NCBI RefSeq assembly: GCF_018860705.1
Contig: NZ_JAHKQA010000004.1
Coordinates: forward strand, 182,512-246,511
Reading direction: 5' to 3'
Length of the DNA: 64,000 nucleotides
DNA from: Citreicella sp. C3M06
Lineage (GTDB): Bacteria > Pseudomonadota > Alphaproteobacteria > Rhodobacterales > Rhodobacteraceae
Part shown: positions 8,326 through 17,063 of the stretch, piece by piece
Layout of the letters: every line of letters begins with the position of its first letter
Position numbering within the stretch: the stretch's first letter is position 1
Position numbers and translations under genes: made by a program
The notes under the pieces: generated by a model
The model's database searches: none
What the model was told of the DNA's origin: nothing
Seen by the model: only the letters and a program-made list of their open reading frames with translations

Positions 8326-9336
8326 TTGCCTTTTCTGGCCGAGTTTGATGCTCGTTGGCAGGATGCCGCGGAGTATCTCGACGCCTTGCGTCGGGATCTG
8401 GGGGAAGGGCGTCGGCTGGATCTTGTGCCGGACTACCTGACGGAACAGGTGGCGCTCGACGAAGGCACGGGCATGGTGATCGGCCCCGAGGCCATGGGCC
8501 GGGCGCTCGCGGCACGGCTCGCGGCGCTGCCGGGGCTGACGCTGCAACGCGAAGACATCCTGTGGGCACCCTCGGCGGAAAACGCCTTCGTTGCGGCGCA
8601 GCGTTTCCAGTCGGCGGCGCGCCATGACGGGCAGGGCCTGTACGGCCCGCCCACTGGCAAGATGGTGCGATATACCGCCATGTCGGAAAGCTGGTGCGTC
8701 GCGGGCGCGCTGCGCGCCGAATGGCTGCTGCGGGACGAGACCGCCATTCTCGAGCAGATCGGCATCAGCCTTGAAGACGGCGCGCGCATGCGTCTGTCGC
8801 AAATGCCGCCCTTGCCGCCGCCGCCGCCCGCCGCTGTGTTTTCGGCTGTCGCCGCGGCGCCTTTGATCGAGAAATCCAGAGAGCCCGAGATGCCGACCCC
8901 CGGCAATGGCAACGATGACGCGTGGGGGCATACGCTGGGCGATCTGGTGCATCGCATCATGGGCGGAGAGCTGTCGGTCATCGCGCGCCATTACGATGCT
9001 GCGGCAGAGCTGTTCTATCCCGGTGCCATTGTCGGGGCTGGCCCGCGCGATGCCGAGGCGTTCTGGCTGGGCCTGCGCGCCGCCTTCCCGTCGGCAGAGT
9101 TCCGGGTGCACCACCTGTTGGGGGCCGAAGAGCCGCTGTCGCCGCCCCGCGCCGCGATCCGCTGGTCGCTGAGCGGCAAGCATGACGGCCATGGCGCCTT
9201 TGGCGCGCCGTCAGGTGCCAAGGTCAACATCCTTGGTCTGACCCACGCGGAATTCGGGCCAGATGGGTTGCGCCGGGAATGGACGTTGTACGACCAGCCC
9301 GGCGTCATGGCGCAGATTCTGCGCAGCGCCGGTTAG
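8326..9336 (+). CDS. Tandem SnoaL/NTF2-like protein with proline-rich linker
   Basis: It starts with a TTG at 8326 that has an AGGAG site 7 bases upstream. The 336-residue product looks like two NTF2-like (SnoaL-type) alpha+beta barrels: residues about 5-145 and about 200-335, each with a YxGPxTGKMVRY or FGAPSGAKVNILG hairpin followed by a W-rich strand (ESWCVAGALRAEW and REWTLYDQ). They are joined by a linker rich in proline and alanine (PPLPPPPPAAVFSAVAAAP). Single-domain SnoaL proteins are cyclases, isomerases or ligand binders; no catalytic residues can be assigned. Its stop codon overlaps that of the converging DUF1523 gene by 3 bases. Confidence 0.75.
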   Translation: MPFLAEFDARWQDAAEYLDALRRDLGEGRRLDLVPDYLTEQVALDEGTGMVIGPEAMGRALAARLAALPGLTLQREDILWAPSAENAFVAAQRFQSAARHDGQGLYGPPTGKMVRYTAMSESWCVAGALRAEWLLRDETAILEQIGISLEDGARMRLSQMPPLPPPPPAAVFSAVAAAPLIEKSREPEMPTPGNGNDDAWGHTLGDLVHRIMGGELSVIARHYDAAAELFYPGAIVGAGPRDAEAFWLGLRAAFPSAEFRVHHLLGAEEPLSPPRAAIRWSLSGKHDGHGAFGAPSGAKVNILGLTHAEFGPDGLRREWTLYDQPGVMAQILRSAG

Positions 9337-9947
9337 CGCTTGCGGAACAGGCCCTTCAGCCAGCCGCCCGCATCCGAGATATTGTCGCCCACCTCGTCCA
9401 GCGCCGGATCGATCCGCGCCCGCCGGAACCGCCGCCAGCGCACGTAGACCGCCCAGACAAAGGCAACCAGCAGCGTCAGGATGATGATGTTCATCCACGG
9501 GATGATGCGCGCATCCGGCCCCGAGACCGGCGTAATGCTGATGGCGTTGGGATAGATCGTCAGCATCTCGTTGCGCCAGCCGTAATGCCGGATCGCCACC
9601 CATTGCGGCTCGGCAGAGGTGGAGCGCACATCGGCAGCCTCGGCCTGAAGGTTGGCGCTGTCGAACTTGAAAAACGGCGGCCAGCCCCAGCCGGTGTCTT
9701 CGTTGCGATAGATCATCACATCGTCGCCCGACAGCCGCGACTGGATGAAGAACACGTCGCGGCCCTGCGCGGAGGTGCTTTCTCCGGTGTCGGCATTGGC
9801 CCAGAACCAGCGGTTCGCCCCGGGATCGACCCGCTGCGAATAGGTATCTGTGACCCGTGCGATGTCGGTCTGCGGCAGGGTGTAGTGCAGGAATGCAAGC
9901 ACGATCACCCAGAAGGCGGCGATGAAAACCCATTTCACATAAGCCAA
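9333..9947 (-). CDS. DUF1523 family membrane-anchored protein
   Basis: I place the start at TTG 9947 (LAYVKWVFIAAF), 11 bases after the stop of the upstream gene and behind an AGGGAG site at 9955-9960; a longer reading would overlap that gene. The 204-residue product has an N-terminal membrane anchor, a periplasmic domain containing YRNEDTGWGWPPFFKFDS and YGWRNEMLTIYPNA, and a second membrane segment near residues 150-172. These are features of DUF1523, a family of unknown function common in Rhodobacteraceae. It forms a two-gene unit with the small membrane protein upstream. Confidence 0.82.
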   Translation of the reverse strand: MAYVKWVFIAAFWVIVLAFLHYTLPQTDIARVTDTYSQRVDPGANRWFWANADTGESTSAQGRDVFFIQSRLSGDDVMIYRNEDTGWGWPPFFKFDSANLQAEAADVRSTSAEPQWVAIRHYGWRNEMLTIYPNAISITPVSGPDARIIPWMNIIILTLLVAFVWAVYVRWRRFRRARIDPALDEVGDNISDAGGWLKGLFRKR

Positions 9948-9958
9948 GGCGGATCTCC

Positions 9959-10219
9959 CTACTGGAAATTGGTCAGGTAGACGATCACGCCTATAAGGCA
10001 TAGCGGCAGGATGTACACACCAAGGATCAGTTTGCGGCGCAGCGAATGGTCGTAGGCCTCAAGCCCGCGCGCGACATATGTCTCCAGATCGCCGTCCTGC
10101 GGCGTCCAGTCTTCGGTCAGCCGCCGCCGCCGCACCCTGCGCGACCAGCGCGACAGGGCGATATAGACCACCGTCATCACGATGAAGATCAGCAGCAGCA
10201 GGCGCAGCAGCGCAAACAT
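9959..10219 (-). CDS. Small two-span membrane protein
   Basis: An 86-residue protein with hydrophobic segments at residues about 3-22 and 65-83, separated by a basic stretch (RRVRRRR) and a short acidic helix (DWTPQDGDLETYVARGLEAY). It has no motif I recognise. It is the first gene of a pair with the DUF1523 protein (11 bases apart), so the two membrane proteins are probably made together and may interact. Confidence 0.72.
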   Translation of the reverse strand: MFALLRLLLLIFIVMTVVYIALSRWSRRVRRRRLTEDWTPQDGDLETYVARGLEAYDHSLRRKLILGVYILPLCLIGVIVYLTNFQ

Positions 10220-10357
10220 CGACAGGCTCCGGGCAATTGCAGCGGTTTTCGGCAGCTTGCAGGGCGTGGCGGGAAAATCAACCTCCGGTCGCCGGAAATC
10301 GCCTTGCGATGGGAAACGCTATGCTAGCGTCGCCTTGCAGAACAAGGAGATATCAAT

Positions 10358-11164
10358 ATGTGCGACGCCTGCGTGATGAGAGCCGTAAAAGACAGGATGA
10401 TGAGCCGGAGGCAGCTGTTCACCGGCAGCGCCGCGCTTGGGCTCGCGGCGGCAGCGGCAGCTATGCCGGCCAGCGCGCAGGCGGCAACAGGGGTGCATGA
10501 TCTGACCCATACGCTGCACGAGGGCTTTCCCACCTTCTTTGGCGAGCCGCAATTTGTCGCCGAAAAGCTGTTCGATTTCGCCAAGGACGGGTTCAACCTC
10601 TACAACCTGACCATCAACGAACACACCGGCACCCACATCGACTCGCCGCTGCATTTCTCGGCGGATGGGACTTCGGTTGACGAACTGCCGCTGTCACAGC
10701 TGGTGGCACCGCTCTGCGTTGTGGATATCGCGGCAAAGGCAGCGGACAATGCCGATGCGCAGGTCACCCCGGACGATCTCAAGGCGTGGATCGCCGCCAA
10801 TGGCGAGATCCCGCAGAACGCCTGCATCGCCATGCATTCTGGCTGGGCTGACAAGGTCGACACCGAGGAGTTCCGCAACTTCGATGGCACGGCGATGCAT
10901 TTCCCCGGCTTTCACGTCGAGGCGGTGCAGATGCTGATGGACGAGACCGAGGCTGTCTCGATCGGGGTCGACACGCTGTCGCTGGATTTCGGGGCCTCGC
11001 CTGATTTTGCCACCCATTATGCATGGCTGCCGTCTGGGCGCTTCGGGATCGAGGGGCTGGCCGGGCTGGGCGCGCTTCCTGCGGCAGGGGCAACCATCGT
11101 GATCGGCGCGCCCAAGCACAAGCGCGGCACCGGCGGTCCGGCGCGGATCTTCGCCATGGTCTGA
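10358..11164 (+). CDS. Tat-exported cyclase-family metal hydrolase (kynurenine formamidase-like)
   Basis: A 268-residue protein with an AAGGAG ribosome site 9 bases before the ATG. The N-terminus carries a twin-arginine type signal (SRRQLFTGSAALGLAAA) ending near ASAQA, so the mature enzyme is probably periplasmic. The metal site of the cyclase/kynurenine formamidase fold is present: HTGTHIDSPLHF, the family's HxGTHxDxPxHF motif, followed by VDTLSLDFG. Family members hydrolyse formamides, open lactones or have unknown substrates; the enzyme is alone here, so the substrate is open. Downstream of it the sequence decays into insertion-element debris. Confidence 0.86.
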   Translation: MCDACVMRAVKDRMMSRRQLFTGSAALGLAAAAAAMPASAQAATGVHDLTHTLHEGFPTFFGEPQFVAEKLFDFAKDGFNLYNLTINEHTGTHIDSPLHFSADGTSVDELPLSQLVAPLCVVDIAAKAADNADAQVTPDDLKAWIAANGEIPQNACIAMHSGWADKVDTEEFRNFDGTAMHFPGFHVEAVQMLMDETEAVSIGVDTLSLDFGASPDFATHYAWLPSGRFGIEGLAGLGALPAAGATIVIGAPKHKRGTGGPARIFAMV

Positions 11165-11246
11165 TCGAGGGGCGGGACCTCCACACCTTGCCAAAGCGGG
11201 GGCAGGGTATTGGTCAGGCGTTCAGCAATGCTAGGGATACGGGCTC

Positions 11247-11318
11247 ATGCGCCTTGTTGCCGTGCTTCTGTGCGCCGCGCTCACGATTGCAGGACAGCCC
11301 GGAGGTCCTACAACGTAG
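11247..11318 (+). pseudogene. Possible 5' remnant of a secreted-protein gene
   Basis: A 23-codon frame starting MRLVAVLLCAALTIAG, which looks like a bacterial signal peptide, and then stopping at TAG 11316. It lies at the edge of the insertion-element debris. It may be the stump of an exported protein gene cut by past insertion, or chance. Confidence 0.2.
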
Positions 11319-11403
11319 CGCTGAGGCGGCGGGGGCCACTGTTGATCCATTGCCCGGCAACACATGCTTGCCTGTGTGAGAGGGTGGCTACACAAGGGCG
11401 TCG

Positions 11404-12195
11404 CGTGACTCGCCGCTAGGGCCGAACGTCCTGGCCGCTCGCCGGTGGTCCGCGATGCCGCGATCCTGTTCTGCCTGATGGTGAAAGTGCTGTTCGGCCT
11501 GCCGCGTCGGCAAACGAGCGGGATGGCATCCGGAAATCTGCGGAACTGGATTGGCAGGACCACCTTGAGCCGACGGCAGAAGAGTATCTTTGTCGGGATA
11601 TAGAGCCGCCAGGCGCCGGGGGGCTTGAACCGGCATCAAGTCCCTTGGCGACGGAGCATGGCAACCATCGCAAACGCCAATACCGTAAGGTCCAACTTGC
11701 GATGGATACGGTCGCCAGTGACATCCGGGCGGTAGACGTCACCTAAAGCCGTGAGGGCGCCAGCCCGCCCTTCCAAATCTGCCCTGCCAGATCCCGCCCG
11801 ATCCACCGATTGGCAGCGTGATCGGCGATGGAGCCTTTGATACCCGCCGCTGCCGCTCCGCGATCCTCGCGCTGGCGGCATCGCTGTCATACCCATCCAC
11901 AAAAACCGGGCGCCTCTGGAAGGAAAACTGCCCTGCCGCGAAGGCGCGCAATGATATCCTTCGGGCGGGAGATCTGGAAATGATGGTCCTGCTATTACAT
12001 CCGAGTTGGATCGAGGCGAAAATCCGCAGCCTCAAACCCTTCGAAGAGAGGATCGCATCACGTGACACCGCCCTCTCTCATGACATTGCTGCGCAATACC
12101 CTGCCGGGCAGTGAATAGACCGCTGAAATCCACATCGGCATCGCCCTCATGAACCGCGTCAACGCGCGCGGCCAGGCCGAAAACGAACGCATGGC
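11404..12195 (+). pseudogene. Decayed IS5-family transposase
   Basis: Conserved blocks of an IS5-type DDE transposase can be read in order but in shifting frames: ILFCLMVKVLFGLPRRQTSG (about 11464-11523), TTLSRRQKS (about 11560), EHGNHRKRQYRKVQLAMDT then SDIRAVDVT (11656-11741, ended by TAA), PPIGSVIGDGAFDTRRC (about 11799-11850, the second catalytic Asp region), GRLWKENCPAAKARN (about 11911-11955) and SWIEAKIRSLKPFEERIASRD (12003-12066), then a frameshift and IALMNRVNARGQ. Frameshifts and stops make it inactive. Terminal inverted repeats were not recognised. Single-copy IS5-like elements encode one transposase of about 270 residues, so most of the gene is represented. Confidence 0.78.
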
Positions 12196-12199
12196 CTGA

Positions 12200-12611
12200 G
12201 TTCAGTGGAGAAAGGGGGGGCGTCCCAACGACGAATTCTGCCACAATACCTTTCGCGGGGCACAAAGCGCATATTCGGTCTCTGCGCCGCCTCGAAGATC
12301 GCCTTGGCGTCGTTCGTCAACGTACGTAGCTGCACAGCAGCTACGGTTCTCGCCGCCACGGTTTTTCTGACGCTTGTTGAAGGGCTTCATATCGGTGGGC
12401 TTGAGTCTGATGTTGCGGCCGGCCCCGCCCGGGACATGCGCGCCACCGCAGGCCTCCATCGCTATCAGGCAGGGGGAAACCTGAAGAAGACCCCAAGCGC
12501 CTGGGCGCTTCTGAGCACCGTGCGTTAGATATCAGTGACCTTGCTGTCAACGCTATGAACCTAGAACTCAGTCTTCGCCAGATCCAGCCCGACCGTGATA
12601 CTCTCCAACAT
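12200..12611 (-). pseudogene. Truncated, decayed IS110-family transposase
   Basis: Read on the minus strand from an ATG at 12611: ITVGLDLAKTEF then a stop, VHSVDSKV, and after frameshifts LIAMEACGGAHV, IRLKPTDMKPFNK and TNDAKAIFEAAQRPNMRFVP. These match the N-terminal DEDD-type domain of IS110-family transposases (vGvDLAK, MEACGGAH, and the KNDxxDAxAIxEA region). The reading stops abruptly near 12200, where the IS5-like remnant begins, so the IS5-like element may have landed in it or a deletion joined them. It carries internal stops and is not functional. Confidence 0.72.
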
Positions 12612-12858
12612 GACCGCCTCCCAATATGGCGTGTTGCGATCCCAGCCTGAGATATCGATGCCGTCGGGGCGCGGTTGCGGCAGCAACGCCGGTCAGGACA
12701 AGCCATGGGTTGGATCGCCAGCCGCATTCCAGTACAGATTGATGGCCCGGTTGAGGCAAGCCGAAGGCCCCTTCTCGAGGCTATGGACTTCGGAGTTACG
12801 GCTCGTTTCGAAGACTGGCGCGTCAGTCAAAAGGCGGGTCTGACAGCGGTGGTCGGCC

Positions 12859-12974
12859 TGCCTCCGGCGGGGATATTTAAGGCCAGAAGAAACCACGGCG
12901 CGGCGCCTGAGCTTCTTCTGGCTCCAAATATCCCGGGGGAGTCGCCGATTAGGCGACGGGGGCAGCGCCCCCCC
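12859..12974 (-). repeat. Composite palindromic repeat, copy A
   Basis: Arms GGGATATTT-N2-GGCCAGAAGAA (12870-12891) and its inverted partner TTCTTCTGGC-N3-AAATATCCC (12913-12934) flank the palindromic core GGCGCGGCGCC (12897-12907). A short hairpin GGGGGC-AGC-GCCCCC (12958-12972) follows on the uvrC side. The stop of uvrC is only 3 bases away, so in the transcript of uvrC this copy forms strong 3' hairpins. Same element as copies B-E. Confidence 0.85.
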
Positions 12975-12977
12975 TTG

Positions 12978-14855
12978 CTACGCCTGATCCTGGAAAAAAG
13001 CATAGATCCGCTCGGCGAGGGCGGCGCTGACGCCGTCAACGGCCTTGAGGTCGGCGAGATTGGCGCGCGAGACCGCCTTGGCGGAGCCGAAATGCGCCAG
13101 AAGGGCGCGCTTTCGCGAGGCACCCACGCCGGGCACCTCATCAAGCGGGTTGGCCATTTGCGATTTCGCGCGCTTGGCGCGGTGGGTGCCGATGGCCCAG
13201 CGGTGGGCCTCGTCGCGCAGGCGCTGGATGAAGTAGAGCACGGGGTCGTTGTGGCGAAGCGCAAAGGGGCGCTGGCCGGTGCGGTGGAATTCCTCTTTGC
13301 CAGCGTCACGGTCGACGCCCTTTGCGACCCCGACCATTGGTATGTCCTGCACACCATGTTCGCGCATGATCTCGGCCACTGCCGAGACCTGTCCCGCGCC
13401 GCCGTCGATCAGCAGCAGGTCGGGCCACAGGCCTTTGTCGCGGCCCGGATCTTCCTTCAGCAGGCGGGTAAAGCGGCGGCCCAGCACCTCTTTCATCATG
13501 CCGAAATCGTCGCCGGGGACCAGCTCGTCGCCGCGGATGTTATACTTACGGTACTGGTTTTTCATGAAGCCCTCCGGCCCTGCGACGATCATGCCGCCGA
13601 CGGCGTTGGTGCCCATGATATGAGAGTTGTCGTAGACCTCGATGCGCTGTGGTGGGGCGTCCAGCCCGAAGGCTTCGGCCACGCCGCGCAGCAGCTTTGC
13701 CTGCGTCGCGGTTTCTGACATCCGCCGCGCGAGGCTTTCTCGGGCGTTGCGGGCCGCGCCTTCGATCAGCTCGGCCTTTTCGCCGCGCAGGGGCACGGCG
13801 ATGTCGACCTTGCGGCCTGCCTTGCCCGACAGCGCGTCGCACATCAGGTCGGGGTTCTCGATCTCGTTGCTGAGCAGCAGCAGGCGGGGCGGTTCCTTGG
13901 TGTCGTAGAACTGGCCGATGAAGGCCTCGAGCACCTCGGCGGCGTCCACGTCCTCGCCCACGCGGGGATAGAAATCTTTGTTGCCCCAGTTCTGGTTGGC
14001 CCGGATGAAGAACACCTGCACGCAGGCCTGCCCATGTTCCATGTGCAGCGCGATGATGTCCGCCTCGGCCACGCCCTGCGGGTTGATGCCCTGCACCGTC
14101 TGAACCTGCGTCAGCGCGCGGATGCGGTCGCGCAGGGCGGCGGCGCGTTCGAATTCCATCTCGTTCGAGGCCTCGGCCATCTGCGCTGCCAGCGTTTCCT
14201 GCACCGTGGTCGATTTGCCCGCAAGGAACCGCTGTGCGTCGCGGACGCTGGCGCGGTAATCTTCCTCGGAGATCAGCCCGACGCAGGGCCCTGAGCAGCG
14301 CTTGATCTGGTAGAGCAGACAGGGCCGGGTGCGGCCAGTGAACTGGGAATCGCTGCAATTGCGCAGCAGGAACACCTTTTGCAGCTGGTTCAGCGTGCGG
14401 TTCACTGCCCCTGCGGACGCGAACGGGCCGTAATAGGCGGCCTTCTCGGTCTTTGCCCCGCGGTGCTTGCGGATCTGCGGAAAGGCATGTTCCGTGGTCA
14501 CCTGTATCTGCGGAAAGCTCTTGTCGTCGCGCAGCAGCACGTTGAACTTGGGCTTGAGCTGCTTGATCAGGTTCTGTTCCAGCAGCAGCGCTTCGGTTTC
14601 GGTCCGCGTCGTCAGGAACATCATCGACGCGGTTTCCGAGATCATCCGTTCAATACGCCGGGAATGTCCCGTGGGGCGCGCATAGGACGATACGCGCGCC
14701 TTCAGGTTGCGCGCCTTGCCGACGTACAGAACCCGGCTCTGGTCATCCAGCATCCGGTAGACGCCGGGGCTGGTTTCCAGCGTTCTCAGATAGGCCTGGA
14801 TCACCTCGTGGCCGCGTTTGGGCGGGGTGGTCTGTGGGGTCTCGGCGTCGGTCAT
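12978..14855 (-). CDS. uvrC: Excinuclease ABC subunit C
   Basis: A 625-residue UvrC that makes both incisions in UvrAB-directed nucleotide excision repair. The order is normal: GIY-YIG domain with [20 protein letters not shown] near residue 30, a Cys-rich stretch ([13 protein letters not shown]), a UVR motif near residues 215-245 that binds UvrB, the RNase H-like endonuclease domain ([12 protein letters not shown], and LLIDGGAGQ), and tandem helix-hairpin-helix motifs at the end ([17 protein letters not shown]). All blocks are intact. It stands alone; an AT-rich region with a possible coupled small frame lies upstream, and a palindromic repeat lies just after its stop. Confidence 0.97.
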   Translation of the reverse strand: MTDAETPQTTPPKRGHEVIQAYLRTLETSPGVYRMLDDQSRVLYVGKARNLKARVSSYARPTGHSRRIERMISETASMMFLTTRTETEALLLEQNLIKQLKPKFNVLLRDDKSFPQIQVTTEHAFPQIRKHRGAKTEKAAYYGPFASAGAVNRTLNQLQKVFLLRNCSDSQFTGRTRPCLLYQIKRCSGPCVGLISEEDYRASVRDAQRFLAGKSTTVQETLAAQMAEASNEMEFERAAALRDRIRALTQVQTVQGINPQGVAEADIIALHMEHGQACVQVFFIRANQNWGNKDFYPRVGEDVDAAEVLEAFIGQFYDTKEPPRLLLLSNEIENPDLMCDALSGKAGRKVDIAVPLRGEKAELIEGAARNARESLARRMSETATQAKLLRGVAEAFGLDAPPQRIEVYDNSHIMGTNAVGGMIVAGPEGFMKNQYRKYNIRGDELVPGDDFGMMKEVLGRRFTRLLKEDPGRDKGLWPDLLLIDGGAGQVSAVAEIMREHGVQDIPMVGVAKGVDRDAGKEEFHRTGQRPFALRHNDPVLYFIQRLRDEAHRWAIGTHRAKRAKSQMANPLDEVPGVGASRKRALLAHFGSAKAVSRANLADLKAVDGVSAALAERIYAFFQDQA

Positions 14856-15164
14856 CCGCTTTCCGTATCGTCACGTTTCGGGGCGCGATTCTCCCCGGTT
14901 TGCTGCAACTGCCAAAGCCCGAGATCAAGGGCATTTACATCCACCGTTTCTGTGGACAACTCTGTAGGCAAATCTCCGGGAGCGCAGAGTTTCCCTTGAT
15001 TCCAAGCCGCTTCATTAACGAGATTAAAAAACAGGCAGAAATCTAAGTTATTGTTATTAAACGAAAGAATTTGAATCTGTGGGCTAAGTCCTTGAATATG
15101 AAACATTTTTGTAAATATAGATTAACAGATTTGTAACCGGTGCAAAACTTGACGATGGGTCATC
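14856..15164. other. AT-rich intergenic region upstream of uvrC
   Basis: About 309 bases without a convincing gene, with a strikingly AT-rich part at about 15000-15140 in a GC-rich genome. It must hold the uvrC promoter on the minus strand. It contains TTGTCCACA on the minus strand (about 14951-14959), one base off a DnaA box. A minus-strand frame of 84 codons (15106 to 14852) ends in an ATGA overlap with the uvrC start but has no ribosome site; I do not call it a gene. Confidence 0.5.
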
Positions 15165-15944
15165 TCATTCGACCCCCAGCACGTCGGGCGTGCGCCAGCC
15201 AAGGTGCTGCCCGCCGTCCATGCACAAAAGCTGTCCGGTAAAGCCGGGCGAGTCGAGGATCAGTCCCAGCGCCGCCAGAACATCCGCCGGGTTCGATCCC
15301 CTCTCGAGCACCGTCGCAGCGCGCTGCGCGGCGAAATGGGCGGCGCTCTGGCGCGCGCCTTGCAGCGTCGGGCCGGGGCCGATGGCGTTGACCCGCACGC
15401 GCGGTGCCAGCGCCATCGCCGAGGTCTGCGTCAGCGTCCACAGCGCCGCCTTGGCCAGTGTGTAGGTCATGAATTCGGGCGTCAGCTTGCGCACCCGCTG
15501 GTCGATCATGTTGACGACGACGCCCTGCGCCACCGGCTCGCCGCGCTCGTCGGTCAGCGGCTCGGGCACCTGCGCGGCCAGTGCCTGCGTCAGCACGAAA
15601 GGCGCGCGCAGGTTCGAGCCCATATGACGGTTCCAGCTGTCGAGCGTGGCAGAGCCGATACTGTCGTATTCGAAGATCGAGGCATTGTTGATCAGCCCCG
15701 TGATCGGCCCGCCAAGCGCCTCGGCGGCGCGGGGTAACAGGGTATGCATCGCATCCTCGTCCAGCAGATCGGCCTGCAGCGCGACGCTGTGGCGGCCCAT
15801 GGCACGGATCTGCGCCACCACCTCGGCGGCGGCCTCCGCCGAGCCGGCGTAATGCACCGCCACGTCATGGCCGCGCCGGGCAAGCTCCAGCGCCATGGCG
15901 CGGCCAAGGCGCTTCGCGCCCCCTGTGACCAGCGCACGCGGCAT
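15165..15944 (-). CDS. Short-chain dehydrogenase/reductase, pteridine-reductase-like
   Basis: A 259-residue classical SDR. I start it at the ATG at 15944, which shares one base with the stop of the antiporter gene (TGATG), rather than at an upstream start within that gene. It has the NAD(P)-binding TGGAKRLGRAMALELARRG, the NNAS motif, and the catalytic Tyr-x3-Lys as YTLAKAA, followed by NAIGPGPTL, a wording typical of FolM/PTR1-like dihydromonapterin or pteridine reductases rather than fatty-acid SDRs. NADPH preference is suggested by GGAKR. The substrate is uncertain. It is the last gene of a five-gene minus-strand run with the S49 peptidase, zinc-ribbon protein and antiporter. Confidence 0.85.
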   Translation of the reverse strand: MPRALVTGGAKRLGRAMALELARRGHDVAVHYAGSAEAAAEVVAQIRAMGRHSVALQADLLDEDAMHTLLPRAAEALGGPITGLINNASIFEYDSIGSATLDSWNRHMGSNLRAPFVLTQALAAQVPEPLTDERGEPVAQGVVVNMIDQRVRKLTPEFMTYTLAKAALWTLTQTSAMALAPRVRVNAIGPGPTLQGARQSAAHFAAQRAATVLERGSNPADVLAALGLILDSPGFTGQLLCMDGGQHLGWRTPDVLGVE

Positions 15945-16891
15945 CAGATCAGCACCCACACGACATAGGTGACGTAGAGCGTCGACAGGATCGCGCCCCA
16001 GACCCGCCCAAGATCCTGTTTCAGGAACACGAAGGGGATCAGCAGCAGCGAGGCGGCCAGCATCACCCACAGATCGAACCGCAGGAAGGCAGGGTCGACC
16101 GGCATCGGCGAGATCAGCGAGGCGACGCCGATGATTGCCAGCAGATTGAACAGGTTAGAGCCGATGACATTGCCGAGCGCCACATCGGCCTGACGGCGGA
16201 TCGCCGCCATGACCGTGGTCGCCAGTTCGGGCAGCGAAGTGCCAAGCGCCACCAGCGTCAGGCCGATCACCGTATCCGACACGCCGAACATCTGGGCGAT
16301 CTCGGTAGCGCTGTCGACCAGCAAATCGGCGCCAAGCGGCAGGCCGATCAGGCCCAGCACGATGAACAGCGCAATCTTCCACCATGGCATGTCGGGGTCG
16401 GCGCCTTCGGGCTCTTCCTCGTCGAGGGCGTTTTTCGCATCGCGGCGGTGGCGCAGCGCATCGCGCACGGAATCTCCCAGCACCAGCGCCAGCGCGACCA
16501 GCAGCGCCACCCCGGCCCAGGCATCGAACACGCCGCGAAACGCCAGCGCGATGAAGAACAGCGTCGAGACGATCATCACCACGTAGCTTTTGCGGGTGTC
16601 ATGCCCCGAGGTGTGCATCACCGTGATCAGGGCAGGAATGCCCAAAACGATCAATATGTTGGCAGTGTTCGACCCAACGACATTGCCAAGCGCGATGCCC
16701 GGCGCATCGCGCAATGCCGCCTGAATCGAGATCAGCAATTCGGGCGCCGACGTGCCGAAGGCGACGATGGTCAGGCTGACGATAAGCGCCGGAATACCGA
16801 TGCGCAGCGACAGGTTCACTGCCCCTTTCACCAGCGCATCCCCGGCCAGAAGCAGGATCACCAATCCGATGCCCGCGTAAAGGAAAACCAT
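15944..16891 (-). CDS. Calcium/sodium antiporter of the CaCA family
   Basis: A 315-residue inner-membrane protein with about ten spans. The two alpha-repeats that form the ion path are clear: GTSAPELLISIQAAL...GNVVGSNTANI in the first half and GTSLPELATTVMAAI...GNVIGSNLFNL in the second, in inverted topology. A charged loop (DAKNALDEEEPEGAD) separates the halves, as in YrbG of E. coli. It would exchange Ca2+ for Na+ or H+. It sits 3 bases after the small zinc-ribbon gene and overlaps the SDR gene. Confidence 0.93.
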   Translation of the reverse strand: MVFLYAGIGLVILLLAGDALVKGAVNLSLRIGIPALIVSLTIVAFGTSAPELLISIQAALRDAPGIALGNVVGSNTANILIVLGIPALITVMHTSGHDTRKSYVVMIVSTLFFIALAFRGVFDAWAGVALLVALALVLGDSVRDALRHRRDAKNALDEEEPEGADPDMPWWKIALFIVLGLIGLPLGADLLVDSATEIAQMFGVSDTVIGLTLVALGTSLPELATTVMAAIRRQADVALGNVIGSNLFNLLAIIGVASLISPMPVDPAFLRFDLWVMLAASLLLIPFVFLKQDLGRVWGAILSTLYVTYVVWVLI

Positions 16892-16894
16892 TGA

Positions 16895-17062
16895 TCAGCC
16901 CTTGTTCTTGCCGCAATCGCAGGGGCCGCTGCCAATCCGGTAGCGGCCGCAGCGCGGGCATTTCCTGTTTGCAAGACGTGCCGCGCCGGGCACCCGAAGT
17001 TTTCCGAAAATGCCAAGTACGGCCATGACGACGAGAAACAGCAGGGCGATCTTGGCGAGCAT
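16895..17062 (-). CDS. 55-residue membrane-anchored zinc-ribbon-like protein
   Basis: A short gene that is easily missed. The ATG at 17062 comes one base after the stop of the S49 peptidase gene. The product starts with a hydrophobic segment (KIALLFLVVMAVLGIFG), followed by a basic region and four cysteines in CPRCGRYRIGSGPCDCG, a compact zinc-ribbon-like pattern (C-x2-C-x9-C-x-C). It is predicted to be an inner-membrane protein with a cytoplasmic metal knot. Function is unknown; the tight spacing to the peptidase and antiporter argues it is real. Confidence 0.72.
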   Translation of the reverse strand: MLAKIALLFLVVMAVLGIFGKLRVPGAARLANRKCPRCGRYRIGSGPCDCGKNKG

Positions 17063-17063
17063 T

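Noticed and set aside
7834..9192. A 452-codon minus-strand frame opposite the NTF2-like genes.
   Set aside because: Shadow of real plus-strand genes; low-complexity composition.
14951..14959. A DnaA-box-like TTGTCCACA in the AT-rich region as a replication origin.
   Set aside because: Only one imperfect box; no dnaA, parAB or repABC genes nearby.
14852..15106. Small minus-strand frame linked by ATGA to uvrC.
   Set aside because: No ribosome site, AT-rich start and no recognisable fold; kept only as a finding.
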